Positions 44,241 to 56,309 of a stretch of DNA of 64,000 nt are shown here, piece after piece. The notes under the pieces were generated by a model, which ran no database searches, was not told the origin of the DNA, and worked only from the letters and a program-made list of their open reading frames with translations. Positions within the stretch are counted from its first letter, which is position 1. Each line of letters starts with the position of its first letter. A program made the position numbers and the translations under genes. The stretch is from Papio anubis (taxonomy: Eukaryota > Chordata > Mammalia > Primates > Cercopithecidae): NCBI RefSeq assembly GCF_008728515.1, contig NC_044981.1:108739702-108803701 (forward strand), written 5' to 3'.

Positions 44241-44687
44241 TGATGTGAAATTAAGCAAGGTGATTATTCAATGTTCTCACACTTTAGGTTTTGCTCTTGA
44301 AAAAAGACTTGCCTTAAACTGTTTTTATTTATATAGACTCTTTTTAATTACTCTATTTTTTATGTTTTATTTAACATGAACTAGCGTTAGTCACACTTCA
44401 ATAGTGTGGTCAAATGAGGAAATGTTTGACTGATGGAAATTTTAGGAACTCTTCTCAAGTAAAATAGTTTCCAAAGTGAGTTTCCTGGGAATCAGAATAA
44501 TTATTTTTATTGCTGAATTAAAATTAAAATTCCAAAGTTACAACAAAAGCCTACTGCATGTTGTGGAAGTGAAGGTGGGACTTTAGAATCATCATTTTGA
44601 GTAAACACTCCAACTGATGTGTATTCGAGCAAATATTTTATAGCTACTTCTATTAGAAGACAACAGTGGTTTGTTTGAAGACAACAT
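44241..44687. other. Unrecognised sequence
   Basis: No gene or repeat is recognised. Confidence 0.5.
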
Positions 44688-45074
44688 TGATATAGTTCGG
44701 ATGTTTGTTGCCTGCAAATTTCATGTTAAAATGTGATCCCTAGGGTTGGAGGTGGGACATACTGGGGGGTGTTTGGGTCATGGAAGCAAATCCCTGATGA
44801 ATGACTTGGTTCCCTTCCCATGGTAATGAATTCACAGGAGAGCTAGTTGTTTAAGGGAACCTCACTCCTCTTCTTCTCTCTCTTCCTCCCTCTCTTGTCA
44901 TGTGCCACGCTGGTTTCCCCTTTGTCTTCTGCCATGACTGTAAGCTTTCTGAGGCCCCCCACCCAAAAGGAGATGCTGACACTATGCTTCACTGACAACC
45001 TGCAGAATCATGAGCCAAATAACCCTATTTTCCTTCTAAATCACCCAGTCTCCAGTCTCCAATGGAATAACACA
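44688..45074 (+). repeat. MaLR LTR (MSTD/MLT1A-like), solo
   Basis: It starts 'tgatatagttcgg', passes 'ccctagggttggaggtggg' and 'gatgaatgacttggttccc', and ends near 'gaataacaca'. It is the same general LTR type as 13235-13638, in the other orientation. No clear target duplication survives. Confidence 0.8.
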
Positions 45075-45094
45075 ATTGGTCATAAATACACAGA

Positions 45095-45200
45095 GAAATG
45101 CACATATATGTACATATGTGTGTATGTTCATATGTATTTACTAAACACATACATGTGTGTATGTATTTCATATATACACATTAGCACACACATAAACATA
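45095..45200. repeat. Degenerate TG/TA simple repeat
   Basis: Imperfect 'tacatatgtgtgtatg' tracts on both sides of a short non-repeat core. Confidence 0.6.
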
Positions 45201-45739
45201 AGCCTATAATACTCACATATTTGTCATTTTTCCTCGTACCTTATTAGCTGCTTCCATCAATAGATCTATATAAGCAGATTCAAGTTTTTTTGCCCTCTCT
45301 ACTTGCCCCCACTGCTACATGGACGCCCAGAGGAGATGGCTGTCCGTTCATATTCACATGGACAGGATAGCAGTAGATTTGTCATTTTGTCCTAGGATTA
45401 CAGTAACTCTCTCATCATCTGCTACACTATAGTCAGAAGGCACCTGGAGCATCATACCTTCTTCTAGTCTCCTCTATTGAGAGTGTCATGATAATGATAT
45501 CAGATGAGCAAGAAATGGGAAGTAGACTAAAGGTTTGGCAAGAAATGTGCACTTTCAGGTGGTGTGAAATCTAGCCGATAAAGAGCTAAGGAACAAGTTA
45601 GTTGCGTTTTATGGGGCACGCTGAGACATCTCTTCCAAAATAAAGGGCTATTTATTGAATTGTATACTTTACACCAAGAAAACGCAGAACAAATCTGGTG
45701 ACTCTCTTTGAGTTATGAATGTAACTTGGTATCAAGTTT

Positions 45740-46650
45740 ATTACATTCGAAATTGCAACAATTCATCTTGACTGGAATCAGCATATATCCTGGATTTTCA
45801 TTTGCCTGTCCTGCCTTTAGTGACCAAGTCCACATTACTATTCAAGGGCTTATTCAGTACTTGATTCAGCAGCACAGGATGAGGCATAACATCACATCAG
45901 CCCACAGCACTCCCACATTACAGCAAAGGCCATGCTGGGATGCACACACCGATGGATGCGTGGCCATGAGAACCACCAGCCATATCACATATTGCAGCTC
46001 CAGGAGCTCCACTGTGACAGAGCAGTGAAATAGCCTTCTGGGGGTGCAGCTGAGGTGCCAGCTTAGAGATGACACCTTGAAATGATGTTGCACCATCTTT
46101 AGAATGGAAAACATACCCTAAATCAATAACTATTTTATTATGCCCTGAGGCCCAAGAGCCCAAGAGTGGCAGTAGGCATGCCCACATCTACCATCACTTG
46201 ACAGTGACCCACTTGAGGAATTTGTGCTTCCTCTCCCAGTTCTCTCCATTCTGAATGTCTAGACATTCTAGTTCCCAGAAAGCTAATTTTCCACCAAGAG
46301 ACACAGCAGGTGTCCCAGTAAACTTTAAATCATGGCTGCCACTGGGTTCCTTAGGTAGTTTTTCCAAGAGAGCCGTAGGTAAGAAAAGAAGTAATCACAT
46401 TGGTAGGAGTAATTTCCTCTGATTATCAGAAAGAGCTTCTCTTTCTGCTATTGCTTAAGGGGGCTGGGAAGAATACATTTCACAGCCTAAGGATTCATTC
46501 ACAAGATTCTGATCCTACCCTGTCAAGTTTTGATGGTAAAAAGCACAGGTGTAGCATCCGTGTCCTGAGAAGGGCACTGGGACAAGATCATAGATTTCAA
46601 AGAGAGGGTACTGGGGCCACCGTAGCAGGTAAATCACCTAGACTCAGGGG
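45740..46650 (+). mobile_element. ERVL-type pol 3' remnant (integrase to dUTPase region)
   Basis: Conceptual plus-strand translations between about 45860 and 46520 show fragments with the layout of the end of ERVL pol: a tract resembling the C-terminal part of integrase, then a region resembling the dUTPase that ERVL elements carry downstream of it. Many stops and several frame changes break it, so no product is possible. An LTR follows directly, supporting its position at the 3' end of an endogenous retroviral element. Recognition is by eye at low identity. Confidence 0.5.
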
Positions 46651-46654
46651 CTAG

Positions 46655-47605
46655 CTGAGAATGAGAGGAATCTAGGATTGGTATAGAGGAGAAGGATGTT
46701 GAGTATTCATTTGCAGCCTGGATAAGGGCTGGTGTGATGGGATTGTAGTTTGTTGCACTAACCTCTGTTTTGTACATTTTTCCATGAAAAGAGACCAATC
46801 AGAATCCGTGAGGAGCCGTGCAGAACTTATATGAAGGAAGTTTTGTTTGCCTGTTTTTACTTTTTATTTTTGAGATGAAGTCTCACTCTGTCGCCGAGGC
46901 TGGAGTGCAGTGGTGTGATCTCGGCTCACTGCAACCTCTGCCTGCCTCCCAAGTTCAGGTGATCTCCTCCCTCAGCCTCCCGAGGAACTGAGACTACAGG
47001 CATGCACCACCACGCCAGGCTAATTTTCGTATTTTTAGTAGAGACAGGGTTTCACCATGCTGGCCAGGCTGGTCTCGAACTTCTAACCTCAGATGATCCA
47101 CCCACCTCAGCCTCCCAAAGTGCTGGGATTACAGGTGTGAGCCAACATGCCTGGCCTGTATGAAACAATTTGAGCCAAGCAGTCCAAGAGATGAACTGCA
47201 GTATGAGCTTATGCAGTATGAACTGCAGTGTGCTACTAAGAGCTCCCTTTCAGTACTGACACATTCTCCCAGCTGCTAGGAGGGTTGGCACTGATGGCTG
47301 TCAGCCCTGTCTCTCCCATGGGGCATTCAGTTAAATATATCCAAGACCCTGGCCCTTCTCCTGGGTGTGTGCACATACAGTAACTAATCAATGTGGTGTA
47401 CTGGCAAGCGCCAGTTCAGCTCAATTTCAAAGGGCCATCCCACCCCCAGAGCCCCTGCTGCAACTGTATCACCTCCACCTTTGCCCATTCCTGTGTTCTT
47501 CACCTCCCACAGGTTTTATTTCCCAAAATATTCTCCAATACATCTCTCCCTAAGTGCAAATCTGAGTCTTGGTGTTTTCTTGGGGAACCCAAACTACGAC
47601 AACGG
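46655..47605 (+). mobile_element. ERVL-type 3' LTR, with nested Alu
   Basis: The segment ends with an ERVL-class LTR tail: 'ggttttatttcccaaaat', 'aagtgcaaatctgagtc' and 'ttggggaacccaaactacga'. An AluS (46861-47156) interrupts it. It follows the ERVL pol remnant and resembles the LTR at 2640-3114 in architecture. The start is not precisely placed. Confidence 0.55.
46861..47156 (-). repeat. AluS-like element
   Basis: A full minus-strand dimeric Alu from the 'tttttatttttgagatgaag' tail side to 'catgcctggcc' at its 5' end. Confidence 0.92.
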
Positions 47606-47609
47606 GAAT

Positions 47610-48070
47610 GAGGTCTCCACAGTTGAGGAGCTTGCTTCCTCAGCTCCTGCATTTCTTGCTACCAACACCAAAGAATGAAAAATTTTCTCGCATTTCTACC
47701 CACCCGCCTGCCCTAGTGAAGATCAGAGAAGAGTATGTCAACAAATGTTGCATGTTATTAGGAAATTCTGTCAAGAATAGAATATGTCCTGAAAATTGAC
47801 GTCTAATTTGCTATTTATTTCAAGGTACAGTTGGCTTCCAGTTTATGTATGGTTATATTTATAAAATAATGAAGAAAATAGTAAGCTCTAGTAATAATCT
47901 GTGCAGATGTTATATACACATAGATACGCAGATTAAAATGAAGATGTATGTCTCTCTGGTTATCAGTAAAATAAGTATAAAGAACAAAATAGTAATTTAC
48001 ACATTAGGAATCCAATTAACTGTGTAAATTACAAATTACTTCCCTGGTTTTCTATTAAATCTGTTTAATT
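47610..48070. other. Unrecognised sequence
   Basis: No gene or repeat is recognised. Four overlapping open frames at 47365-47799 fall over the LTR end and have no coding signature. Confidence 0.5.
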
Positions 48071-48074
48071 TGGG

Positions 48075-48240
48075 AGACATTTTTGTTTTTACTTTTATTT
48101 TGAAATAATTTAAGGCTTACAGCAGAGTCACAAAAGTAGTACAGAGTGTTCCCAAATATCCTTCTGGCAACTTCCCCTGGTGTTAACATCACCATAGGAT
48201 AATTATCAAGACCAGGACAATAAAAGTGTTACAATGATGG
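48075..48240. repeat. Probable old L1 3'UTR fragment
   Basis: 'aagtagtacagagtgttccc', 'acttcccctggtgttaacat' and 'aagaccaggacaataaaag' resemble a recurring L1M 3'UTR block. The orientation was not settled. Confidence 0.45.
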
Positions 48241-48590
48241 AAAGGAAAGGATGTTATTTTAATTTCTGACTGGAGGTAAATCTCTCTGGTAACCTGCCTG
48301 GTGCAGACTTTTGACAGCTGAAAAGATAGCTGCTTTATCTGTCTCATGCTGAGCAAACAGATCTTTACACAGGCGATCGAAGCTGAAATCTCACAATCTT
48401 GGCTAGCTGTTTAAAACTTATCGAGACTTAACTGACCTTTATCTAATAACTCTTAAGGTTTTTGCATATTAGTGAAGATCAGCATTTCTTTACTTTAAAA
48501 GTCCCATTGTCAGGGACGTTCTAATTTTGAGAAGGCACTCTTAATATTGATTGAATATTTAAGTTTTTTTAAAAAAAATTTTAATCCTGG
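48241..48590. other. Unrecognised sequence
   Basis: No gene or repeat is recognised. Confidence 0.5.
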
Positions 48591-48595
48591 CCTAT

Positions 48596-48963
48596 GGCTA
48601 TGATGTGATTGTTTGTGTTTTTCCAAAATTCCTATGTTAAAATCCTAACCCCCACGGTGATGGTATCAGGAGGCAGGGCCTTTTGGGGAGTAATTAGGTC
48701 ATGAGGGCTCTATCCTCGTGAATATTATTAGTGACCTTATAAAAGAGGCCCCAGAGAGCTTGTTTGCTCCTTCCACCATGTGAGAACACAGCAAGAAGAC
48801 ACTGTTTATGAACTAGGGAAGGGGCCTTCACCAGGTGCCAAATCTACCAGTGCCTTGATCTTAGAATTCCCAGCCTCCAAAACTGTGAAGAATAAATTTC
48901 TGTGACTTTTAAACCACCCAGTCTATGGTATTTTTGTTATAACAGTCCAAACAAACTAACGCA
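48596..48963 (+). repeat. MLT1/MST-group MaLR LTR, solo
   Basis: Layout: 'ggctatgatgtgattgtttg' start, 'gtaattaggtcatgaggg', 'cttgatcttagaattcccag', 'agaataaatttctgtg' and 'aactaacgca' end. It is flanked by 'cctat' on both sides (48591-48595, 48964-48968). The first base of the canonical TG is lost or absorbed in the duplication. Confidence 0.83.
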
Positions 48964-48968
48964 CCTAT

Positions 48969-50305
48969 TACACTGGAATTTTATCTGTTCTTTTTGCTTA
49001 ATCAGTATGCATATGATACGGTTTGAAGACCATTTACCATCTATTTAATTTCCTCAGTCTAAACTACAATTTATTAATATCATTTCCAATATATTGTACT
49101 CTGAACTTACAACTCAATTCATTCTCCAACAGTTGACTAAATAACATATTATAAACAAGATGCACTATATCTTTTAACTTGAATACTTTACTTACGTTAG
49201 TTCAGTTGGTTGCTTTAGCATATTGGTTAACCTTATCATACTGTTGACTTGGCATTTTCCTTGATGTCACAGAAAACCTCTGAGAACTACTTACACCTGG
49301 TGGTGTTAAACTAGCTATACTAGCAATGCAAATATTGAAAATCTTGGAAATCTGTTCATTTCAGTAAGTTGTAAATATTTTTATCTGAGCCTGTATTTTG
49401 GCCATGTAAGAATATATGCAATATCTGTTTTGTTATCGTACCTGAATATTTAGAAACCTGTGACTTACAAAATATCAGACAAAAATAATATATTCTCCTA
49501 ACCTGCTAAGAACTATTCAAAATTATAGACATGTTGACTTTTTATTTTCATCACAGAAACTCTAACAATAGGTAATATGGGATTTAGATCCAACAATCTA
49601 TATCTTCTGATCATTCACTGTTTCCTCGGTTACTATACAAATGGATTTTTTGCATTGAGAAAGTTCTCAAAATATTTACATCCTGATAGATTGTTTGTTT
49701 CAAAATGCAAATTTCTTCAGAAATTATGACAGTATAATGACTTTTTTACTATTTGAGCTCTTGCCAAGAAATGTCACCTTGTAACTTGTTGCCAAATCAT
49801 CAAAGTTTAATTACAATAAAAAAATAATAATAAATATTAAAGATTCCCATTTGTATTGACTCATATGAAATAGCTAACTGTCACTTAAAGAAATTGATGT
49901 CTATCTGGGAAAAATATAAAATTATTGTAGGAAAATTTGCCCACAATTTTGTCAGTATCTATGTGATATCTTACTAGTGATAATGTGAAATTAATAATGA
50001 TACAGCTCATACAACAGATATTGACATCATTTGTTTAAAAAGTATTAGAATTGTTTATTCTAATAATGCAGTTATAATACAAACAAAAAACCTACCTAAT
50101 TAAAGATAAAATCATGTGTTTGTGTTTTTCTAATCAAACTAGATATTTTATGATCACTTTGGAATGGTTTTATGTGTTCGTTATTAATAACATAAATTTA
50201 AAGTTCAATGTGGTGCATGCGTTAGATTGATTCACTATACATGTATTCCAACATCTTTCCAGGTTGCCTTTCTGTGTATCGGAGACTGTGAAACTAACAC
50301 CTCAT
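48969..50305. other. Unrecognised AT-rich sequence
   Basis: No gene or repeat family is recognised in 1.3 kb. Confidence 0.5.
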
Positions 50306-50309
50306 GTCT

Positions 50310-50335
50310 CAAAAAAAAAAAAAAAAAAAAAAAAC
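50310..50335 (+). repeat. Orphan poly(A) run
   Basis: About 26 adenines follow 'catgtctc'. This looks like a retrotransposition tail, but no Alu or L1 body precedes it. Confidence 0.7.
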
Positions 50336-50420
50336 TTACAAAAAGGATTCATTCTGCTGATACTATGCCCTTGCTTGGCCCTTGAAGTAGGAGGGAGACC
50401 ATAATGTGTTAGAAAACAGT

Positions 50421-50468
50421 TTTCTTTCTTTCTTTTTTTTTTTTTTTTCATTATACTTTAAGTTTCTT
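50421..50468 (-). repeat. Extremely truncated L1 3' end
   Basis: A CTTT/T-run followed by 'cattatactttaag' is the antisense of the last ~15 bp of a young L1 3'UTR with its tail. 'gttttc' before and 'gtttctta' after may be remnants of a target duplication. Confidence 0.6.
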
Positions 50469-51525
50469 AATCTAGTAGATGGCAGTTGTTCCAGCTGCTA
50501 CAAATTTACTCTGAAATCTCAGCTAGAATGTTTTAACCCAAAGCCAACAACTGTGACAGCAGTTTCTTAATGGCCAAGCTCTCTGATTATGTTATTCTCT
50601 GAGCAGCCCAACTCCCAGGGTTGTTCTGGAAACCTTTTATTGAAATGCATCCTAAAACCTACCACTATGATTCTTCTAAAAATTTTATAAACATCACTTC
50701 ACGCTTAAAATAGCTAGAATGTTTTCTATCATCTGCAAATGAATTCTTACTAATAGAATAATAACATTATGATTGCATTTGGAATGCTTCTTGGGGCATT
50801 ACATACATTTAAACTCCTATCTAAATGAGTTTTCATCCATCTAGAATACCAAATTGTAACCATAGTAAAAATGAATATTCTGCCATTTATATAAACCCAT
50901 TAATCACCACTGAATTCATCTAGTAATAAATGTAATAAATTGTATCTCCTTGAAATATACGGTTGTAAATTGAGTTGAATAAGAGAATAACCGAATCTTT
51001 CTCTACCATCACATTCTTCTTTCTGAGTCAATTGAATAGAATATGTAGTAGTCTGTAACAGGTTTATTTTAAATGCTGTAGGAGGCAAGTCAGCCAATCT
51101 GCCTTTACTGTCAGTTTATAACATGAGTTTGAAAGGAATAACATCAAACTGTTTGTGTATTTTTTGGTAGAGACAGAATTTGTGTCTATCTCATAGGTTT
51201 TCTCTCCAAAAGTAATATAATATTTCTATACATTATATTAATTTAGACTAATTATTACTTTATGTCAACACAGTAGCATAATCAAACCAACTGTAATAAT
51301 CCCTGAAAAAATATTTAAAGAAAAGTCAATATAAATTGGCCAGAACATATGGTAGGATTGCCCTCAACAGTGTTGTGTCTTGACGAATTGACAATTTTAG
51401 GTAACCAACTCCTGCTAGGTAGAGGCTGGAATTTAATACGTAGTATTGTGTAGCCACTTCGTATAATTTTATAGTTTGAAGACAGTGAAAAACTTTATCA
51501 TCTAATTCTTATATCTCAAGTTTTA
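50469..51525. other. Unrecognised AT-rich sequence
   Basis: No gene or repeat is recognised. Confidence 0.5.
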
Positions 51526-51529
51526 ATGT

Positions 51530-51615
51530 AACAAACATTTGCTGAGGGCCATCTGCCCTGCTAGGTATAGACACTGAGATGGAGCAGTTCCTTATAGCCA
51601 GAACTGAGGGGACAC
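51530..51615 (-). repeat. L2 LINE 3'-end fragment
   Basis: 'caaacatttgctgagggcc' and 'ctgctaggtatagacactga' match the antisense L2 tail. Confidence 0.6.
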
Positions 51616-52890
51616 AGACTTCCAGGGAGACTTCCCAGAGCCATGGGGCATGCAAATATCTATTCAATAATATGCATTTTTTCTATTTACAATATGTTCC
51701 AAAGAATCTTTTTGCATGGTAAAACAGAAAATAAAACTAGAGGAAATTATTGCCGTTCACATTTGAAAGGTGAGGAAAGCCATTAATTTTAATATAACTC
51801 ATTTTTCATCTAGCTCACTCAAAGTGAGTAATTTAATTTGAAAAGATCAAATGCATTGGTGGAAATATAAGTTTCCAAATACTCAACAGGAGGGTATTGG
51901 TAATGAAAAGAAACTTGGCTTTCATCTTTATGTGCTGAGCTTTAACATTTTAATGAATAGAGCAATTTATATAGAGTCAAAGGCTTGCCATTTGACATTA
52001 AGGTCATCCTTTCTAGAAAGGCCATGTTTTCTCAAACTGTATTCAACTTTGAAGTATCTTTTTTGTTTGTTTTATTTCTGTTTTACTGTCAATTATATAT
52101 TACTATAATTGATAGAAGATGAAAAGCAAAATAAAAGGGTTAGATTTTCACAGATACTAAAACAAATGCTTAAATAAGCTTACAGGTAATCTTTTCTTTC
52201 CTTCTTTCAACCAACACACAGTAAATTTGATTTTTCAAGAGACATACATTCAAAATTGGTTGTTTTGAGCTGAGAGGATTCAATGAGGAGTTAACTTAGT
52301 CTAATGGCAAGTCCTTGAAATGATTAATTATAGCAGGACTCACTGGATCCCAGGCATTTTCTGAGTTAACAGTACAGGTATCTGTAGGAAGACAGTGTTG
52401 CTATCCCTACAAACTAAACACATGGGTGTGTGCACAAGCACAACTATCTCATATTACAAATATTATATTACAAGTTGATATACTTACTATTGCAATTTAA
52501 TGAGAAAATATTGAGCTATCAATCTAGGTACATGAATTCAAATTTAAGACTTGCTATTTATTTTACTAATTCATTCCAGAGAATAGGCCTTCTCTTATTA
52601 GAAAATACGCAATAAATAAGATAAAGTAGAAAATGAGTCATATATTTGCAATTATGTATATTTTAAATATGAAAAACATTTACATTAAAGCATGTTCAAA
52701 AGAATATTATGCCTTTGGATTTACTATTTAAAAAGAAGATATTTTACCTGCACATTCAAAGACCAGTGAGCTACAATCAATCTAGTTTTCCCTTCGAGTT
52801 TAGGAAAATTCTAATTCTATGACTTGCTGAGCATAAGATAAAATTACTTTTTTTCGCTTGCTTTCTGGAAGTTTTTTCTTGCCATCCCAT
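51616..52890. other. Unrecognised AT-rich sequence
   Basis: No gene or repeat is recognised. Confidence 0.5.
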
Positions 52891-52895
52891 AGCTC

Positions 52896-53025
52896 TTCCC
52901 CCAGTGATTCTCAATAATAAATGAATATCAGAATTTACTGTGGACCTTTTAAAAATGAAGATGCTAAGGTCCTACTTCTAGAAATTCTGATTTAATTGGT
53001 CTTTGAGGAGCTTGTAATTGTATTT
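52896..53025 (+). repeat. MER5A-like hAT MITE, partial
   Basis: 'ccagtgattctcaataat' then 'ctagaaattctgatttaatt' follows the MER5A order. It is diverged and truncated on the right. Confidence 0.6.
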
Positions 53026-54060
53026 ATTAAATTGTATTCTAAAGATGTCTTTGGGAGTTTGGAATTGTAATTTTAATATTATCCTAGATTGCCCTAAGGT
53101 GTCCAAGAGTTTTGTTATATAAAAGAAGAAGCACCTATTTGCCTCATGAAAGCAGCCCTCCTTTCATTGTCCTAACCTCTAGGTTGCTAGTGAGATATAA
53201 ATCCTAATTGGAATATCTGATACCTGTGAAAACAGGATATCATAGGGTCAATTTTGTGGTCTAATGGTGAAAGATAGAAGTACAGATGACAAAAATTGGG
53301 AAGCAACATTCCTCAATGTATAAAGTATCAAGTGATGAGTACAAGGTTATTGAGTCTTTCTTACAAGTTGATATACATTTTCACATGCATTTTCTATTCT
53401 CATCTTCATTCAAAATTCCAGTTATTAAGGAAGAATTTTTATGTCAGTTTTAGAGTTGGAATAAACTTGGTTTTTGATGATGACGATAAGAGGCAACATG
53501 TAAACTGGTTTAATGTAAAACAGTTAATTTATCTTGGAATATAAGTTCTTGGAAACCCAGTGTTTTTCTGCCATGCACTCTTATTCTTCTTATAAAATCA
53601 AGTGTACATATTTGATCACTGTCAGTAAGTTGGTAGAACACACATTCCTAATTAATTTTTAGCAGTGGTGATGGAATGTAGTTAATGCCCTTCAAATCTC
53701 TTTTACAACCAACTTTGTTAGCAGTGAAATGTGTTTGAAATATGAGTTCCTAAGTTTAAAGCACAAGTAACATATACAGTTTCTGCATAAGACTCACTAA
53801 CCCTCAGAGAAAATCACACTCAGGACCTGAACTTTCTTAACACAAGGCTATAAATAACTCAGAACCTTGAACATGGTAGAAATGTACTTACGTAAAACAA
53901 CATTTCATGGGCATCTACTTTGCATGAATCATTTTTCCTGATGATGTAAGAGTGTAACAAGTAAAGTCAGATTGTTTGGTGTCTAGTAGGTGAAGTTGTA
54001 CCACGCTGGAGGAGTGGTGTAATGGTAAGTACTATAGTAACCACAAAATAATGCGCTAGA
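53026..54060. other. Unrecognised sequence
   Basis: No gene or repeat is recognised. Confidence 0.5.
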
Positions 54061-54066
54061 GGAATG

Positions 54067-54533
54067 TGCTGGCCAGCCTTCAACTTCACAAAGATCCATG
54101 CCTCTGATACTCACACCTTGTACAGCCTCCCCTCCCCATTACACTAAGGTTGGTCTGTGTGACCAATACCTCATGGAGAAAGTGATGATATGCCACTTCT
54201 AAGATTATTGGCTGGTATATTGAGTGCTTGTTGTACCTTTCCTATGGATCACTTGCTCAAGAGAAGCTACATCACAACCAGTCCCCAGGAGACGGTTATG
54301 TAGGGAGGTATAGAAGCCTCATGCCAACAGCCATGGGTGAAATTGGAAGCAGCATCTTCAACCCCAGCTAAGTCTTGAAATGACCACAACCACTTGCATC
54401 CTTGGAAAAGATCTTGAGCTAGAGGTAAATAACTAAGCTGCGCCTTGGAAAAAGCATTAGATAATAAATGTTTCCTATTTCAAGCTGCTGAGTCTTGTAG
54501 TACTTATTTACATACCAGTGGATAATGAATATA
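54067..54533 (+). repeat. MLT1 LTR (older MLT1 group)
   Basis: It starts 'tgctggccagccttcaac', passes 'catgccaacagccatggg' and 'agcatcttcaaccccagc', and ends 'gataataaatg ... gtggataatgaatata'. These are the features of the old MLT1J/K-like LTRs. No target duplication was found. Confidence 0.7.
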
Positions 54534-54539
54534 CTGACT

Positions 54540-55240
54540 ACAAGGGAGGAAGAGGGACGGGGAGATCTGTTATGACTAGAGAGCTGGAAGAAAGCTTGGA
54601 TTTGAAATAGGACTTAAGATGGTAGGGGATTCAGAAGTGGAAGAAGAGCACAGACATCCCACAATGATGGAATAGTCTGTGTTAATGCTTAAAGTTGCAC
54701 TGCAGCTGGCATGATAGATGGAAGGTGAGAGACGGGCCACTTCAACTCCCCCTATCCAACCCAAACACATACATCCATGGGAATGGCTAGCAGTGATGAA
54801 AGTGTGGGAGGGCTTTGATTGATGGAAGATGAGATATTGGTCACTTCAACTTCCCCCCACTCACTCAAACACACACATAGGACAGGAACGGTTAGTAATG
54901 GTGAAAAGTGTGGGAGGGCTTTGAATGCCAGTCTGAGGAGTGTGTATGTTGTCAGCTAGAAATCTGTATTTATAGGAAACAATTCCAGCACTTTTGGCAA
55001 AGAATTAGAAGAGAAACTAGCAGCCTGTCAGGGGAATAATGAGTCCTGCAAATGCGTTGGCTCAGGGAGCGGAAAGGAAGCTAGAGGGGAACAATTTGGT
55101 ACACACTATGGAGGCCTAATTGAGGGGAGTGATGACTGAATTGACGAAGCGGGAAAAACAATGACTCGTGTTTTCAGCCCGCAGGTCATGGAAGGACAGT
55201 GACTCCATGAATCTAACAAAAAGAACACAGGAAGAGGAAA
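54540..55240 (-). repeat. L2 LINE fragment
   Basis: 'tgggagggctttgaatgcca' and 'gagtgtgtatgttgtc' match the antisense L2 block. The remainder, with 'ggaagaggaaacgttgag', fits its upstream part. It contains the 105-bp tandem duplication at 54717-54926. Confidence 0.6.
54717..54926. repeat. Two-unit tandem duplication inside L2, ~105 bp
   Basis: 54717-54820 and 54821-54926 share 'gatggaag', 'cacttcaact', 'aaagtgtgggagggctttga' and an intervening CA-rich tract. The copies have diverged by scattered substitutions and small indels. Confidence 0.92.
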
Positions 55241-55274
55241 CGTTGAGACGATGGTGAGAACTAACCTGGCACAT

Positions 55275-55495
55275 AAGTAAGTTCTCATATTTGTGCAACA
55301 CTTTGGCATTTACAAAGTAATCTGGAGGCATAATATTATTTGTTCCCCACAGCCATTCTGTGGAGAAAGGACAAACTTCATCTTCATTTGGGAGGTGAAG
55401 AAAACCAAAGCAATTAGGTAGAAGGAACTCAAAGTCACAAAACTGGTCAATAGCAGATCTGGGACTAGAATTTATGTATCTTGATGAATAGTTCA
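55275..55495 (-). repeat. MIR SINE
   Basis: Antisense MIR order: 'caacactttggcatttac', 'ccacagccattctgtgg', 'tcacaaaactggtcaatagc' and 'agatctgggactagaa'. Confidence 0.65.
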
Positions 55496-56305
55496 GTGTT
55501 TTTCTATTACATCCAACTGGTAATGCAATCAGTAGTATAATTTTTAATAAAATGCTATTTAGGAATACGTCTGTGTGTTTAGGGCAGTAGGGTGTGAAGG
55601 AAGAAGTGAGAGCAACAAAGCTGCGCTATAGATATTTGTACCATCAAGCTAGAACATCAGTGACTCACCTTGGACTTCACCATTTCAGGGACTAGGGATA
55701 AGAGAGCTTGTTTTTCCTCAGCCTTTCTCCGCTTCTCATTAACAGATTTACTACCTTCTCTCTGAAACTCATATTTCCTTTTGTCTCTTTATGTCTATTG
55801 AAAGATTTTCAGATCTTTGAAACTATGCGCTAACAAACATGAATTTGAATTATTTGTATAAAATGGTTTATTAGTACACACCATGTTTCTTGTATATGAA
55901 TTTTCATTTAAGAGGTGTAGATAATGGGATTGATTAAAATACCAGTAGTGCACTGGAATTCTAATCTAGTTTTTAGATTTATTTTAAATCAAAAGTAAAC
56001 AAGCAGTTACACCTACACTGACACTGAAAATTTGTTTGAATGGTAACACAAACTTGTGAACATTTCGTCCCTATTTTGAGACAGACAGTCTGATAGATTT
56101 ACCAGATAACTGGATAATTAGAGGAAAATAAGATTCCTATTGTTAAGGCCCTTTAGGATTGTCATAAACATGTATTTACCAACAGGAAATTTCCTGATGG
56201 GAAATTGTCATTTTTAGAACAGAATGTTTACTATATTATACTTTAAAATTGTAGTTAAAACAAGTTTAAGTTGTGTTTGCCACTGGTCTGCATTAACTCT
56301 AACGT
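55496..56305. other. Unrecognised AT-rich sequence
   Basis: No gene or repeat is recognised. Confidence 0.5.
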
Positions 56306-56309
56306 GCAG

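Noticed and set aside
45095..45200. Possible long hairpin gene (microRNA)
   Set aside because: The symmetry comes from degenerate TG/TA repeats and the arms pair poorly outside them.
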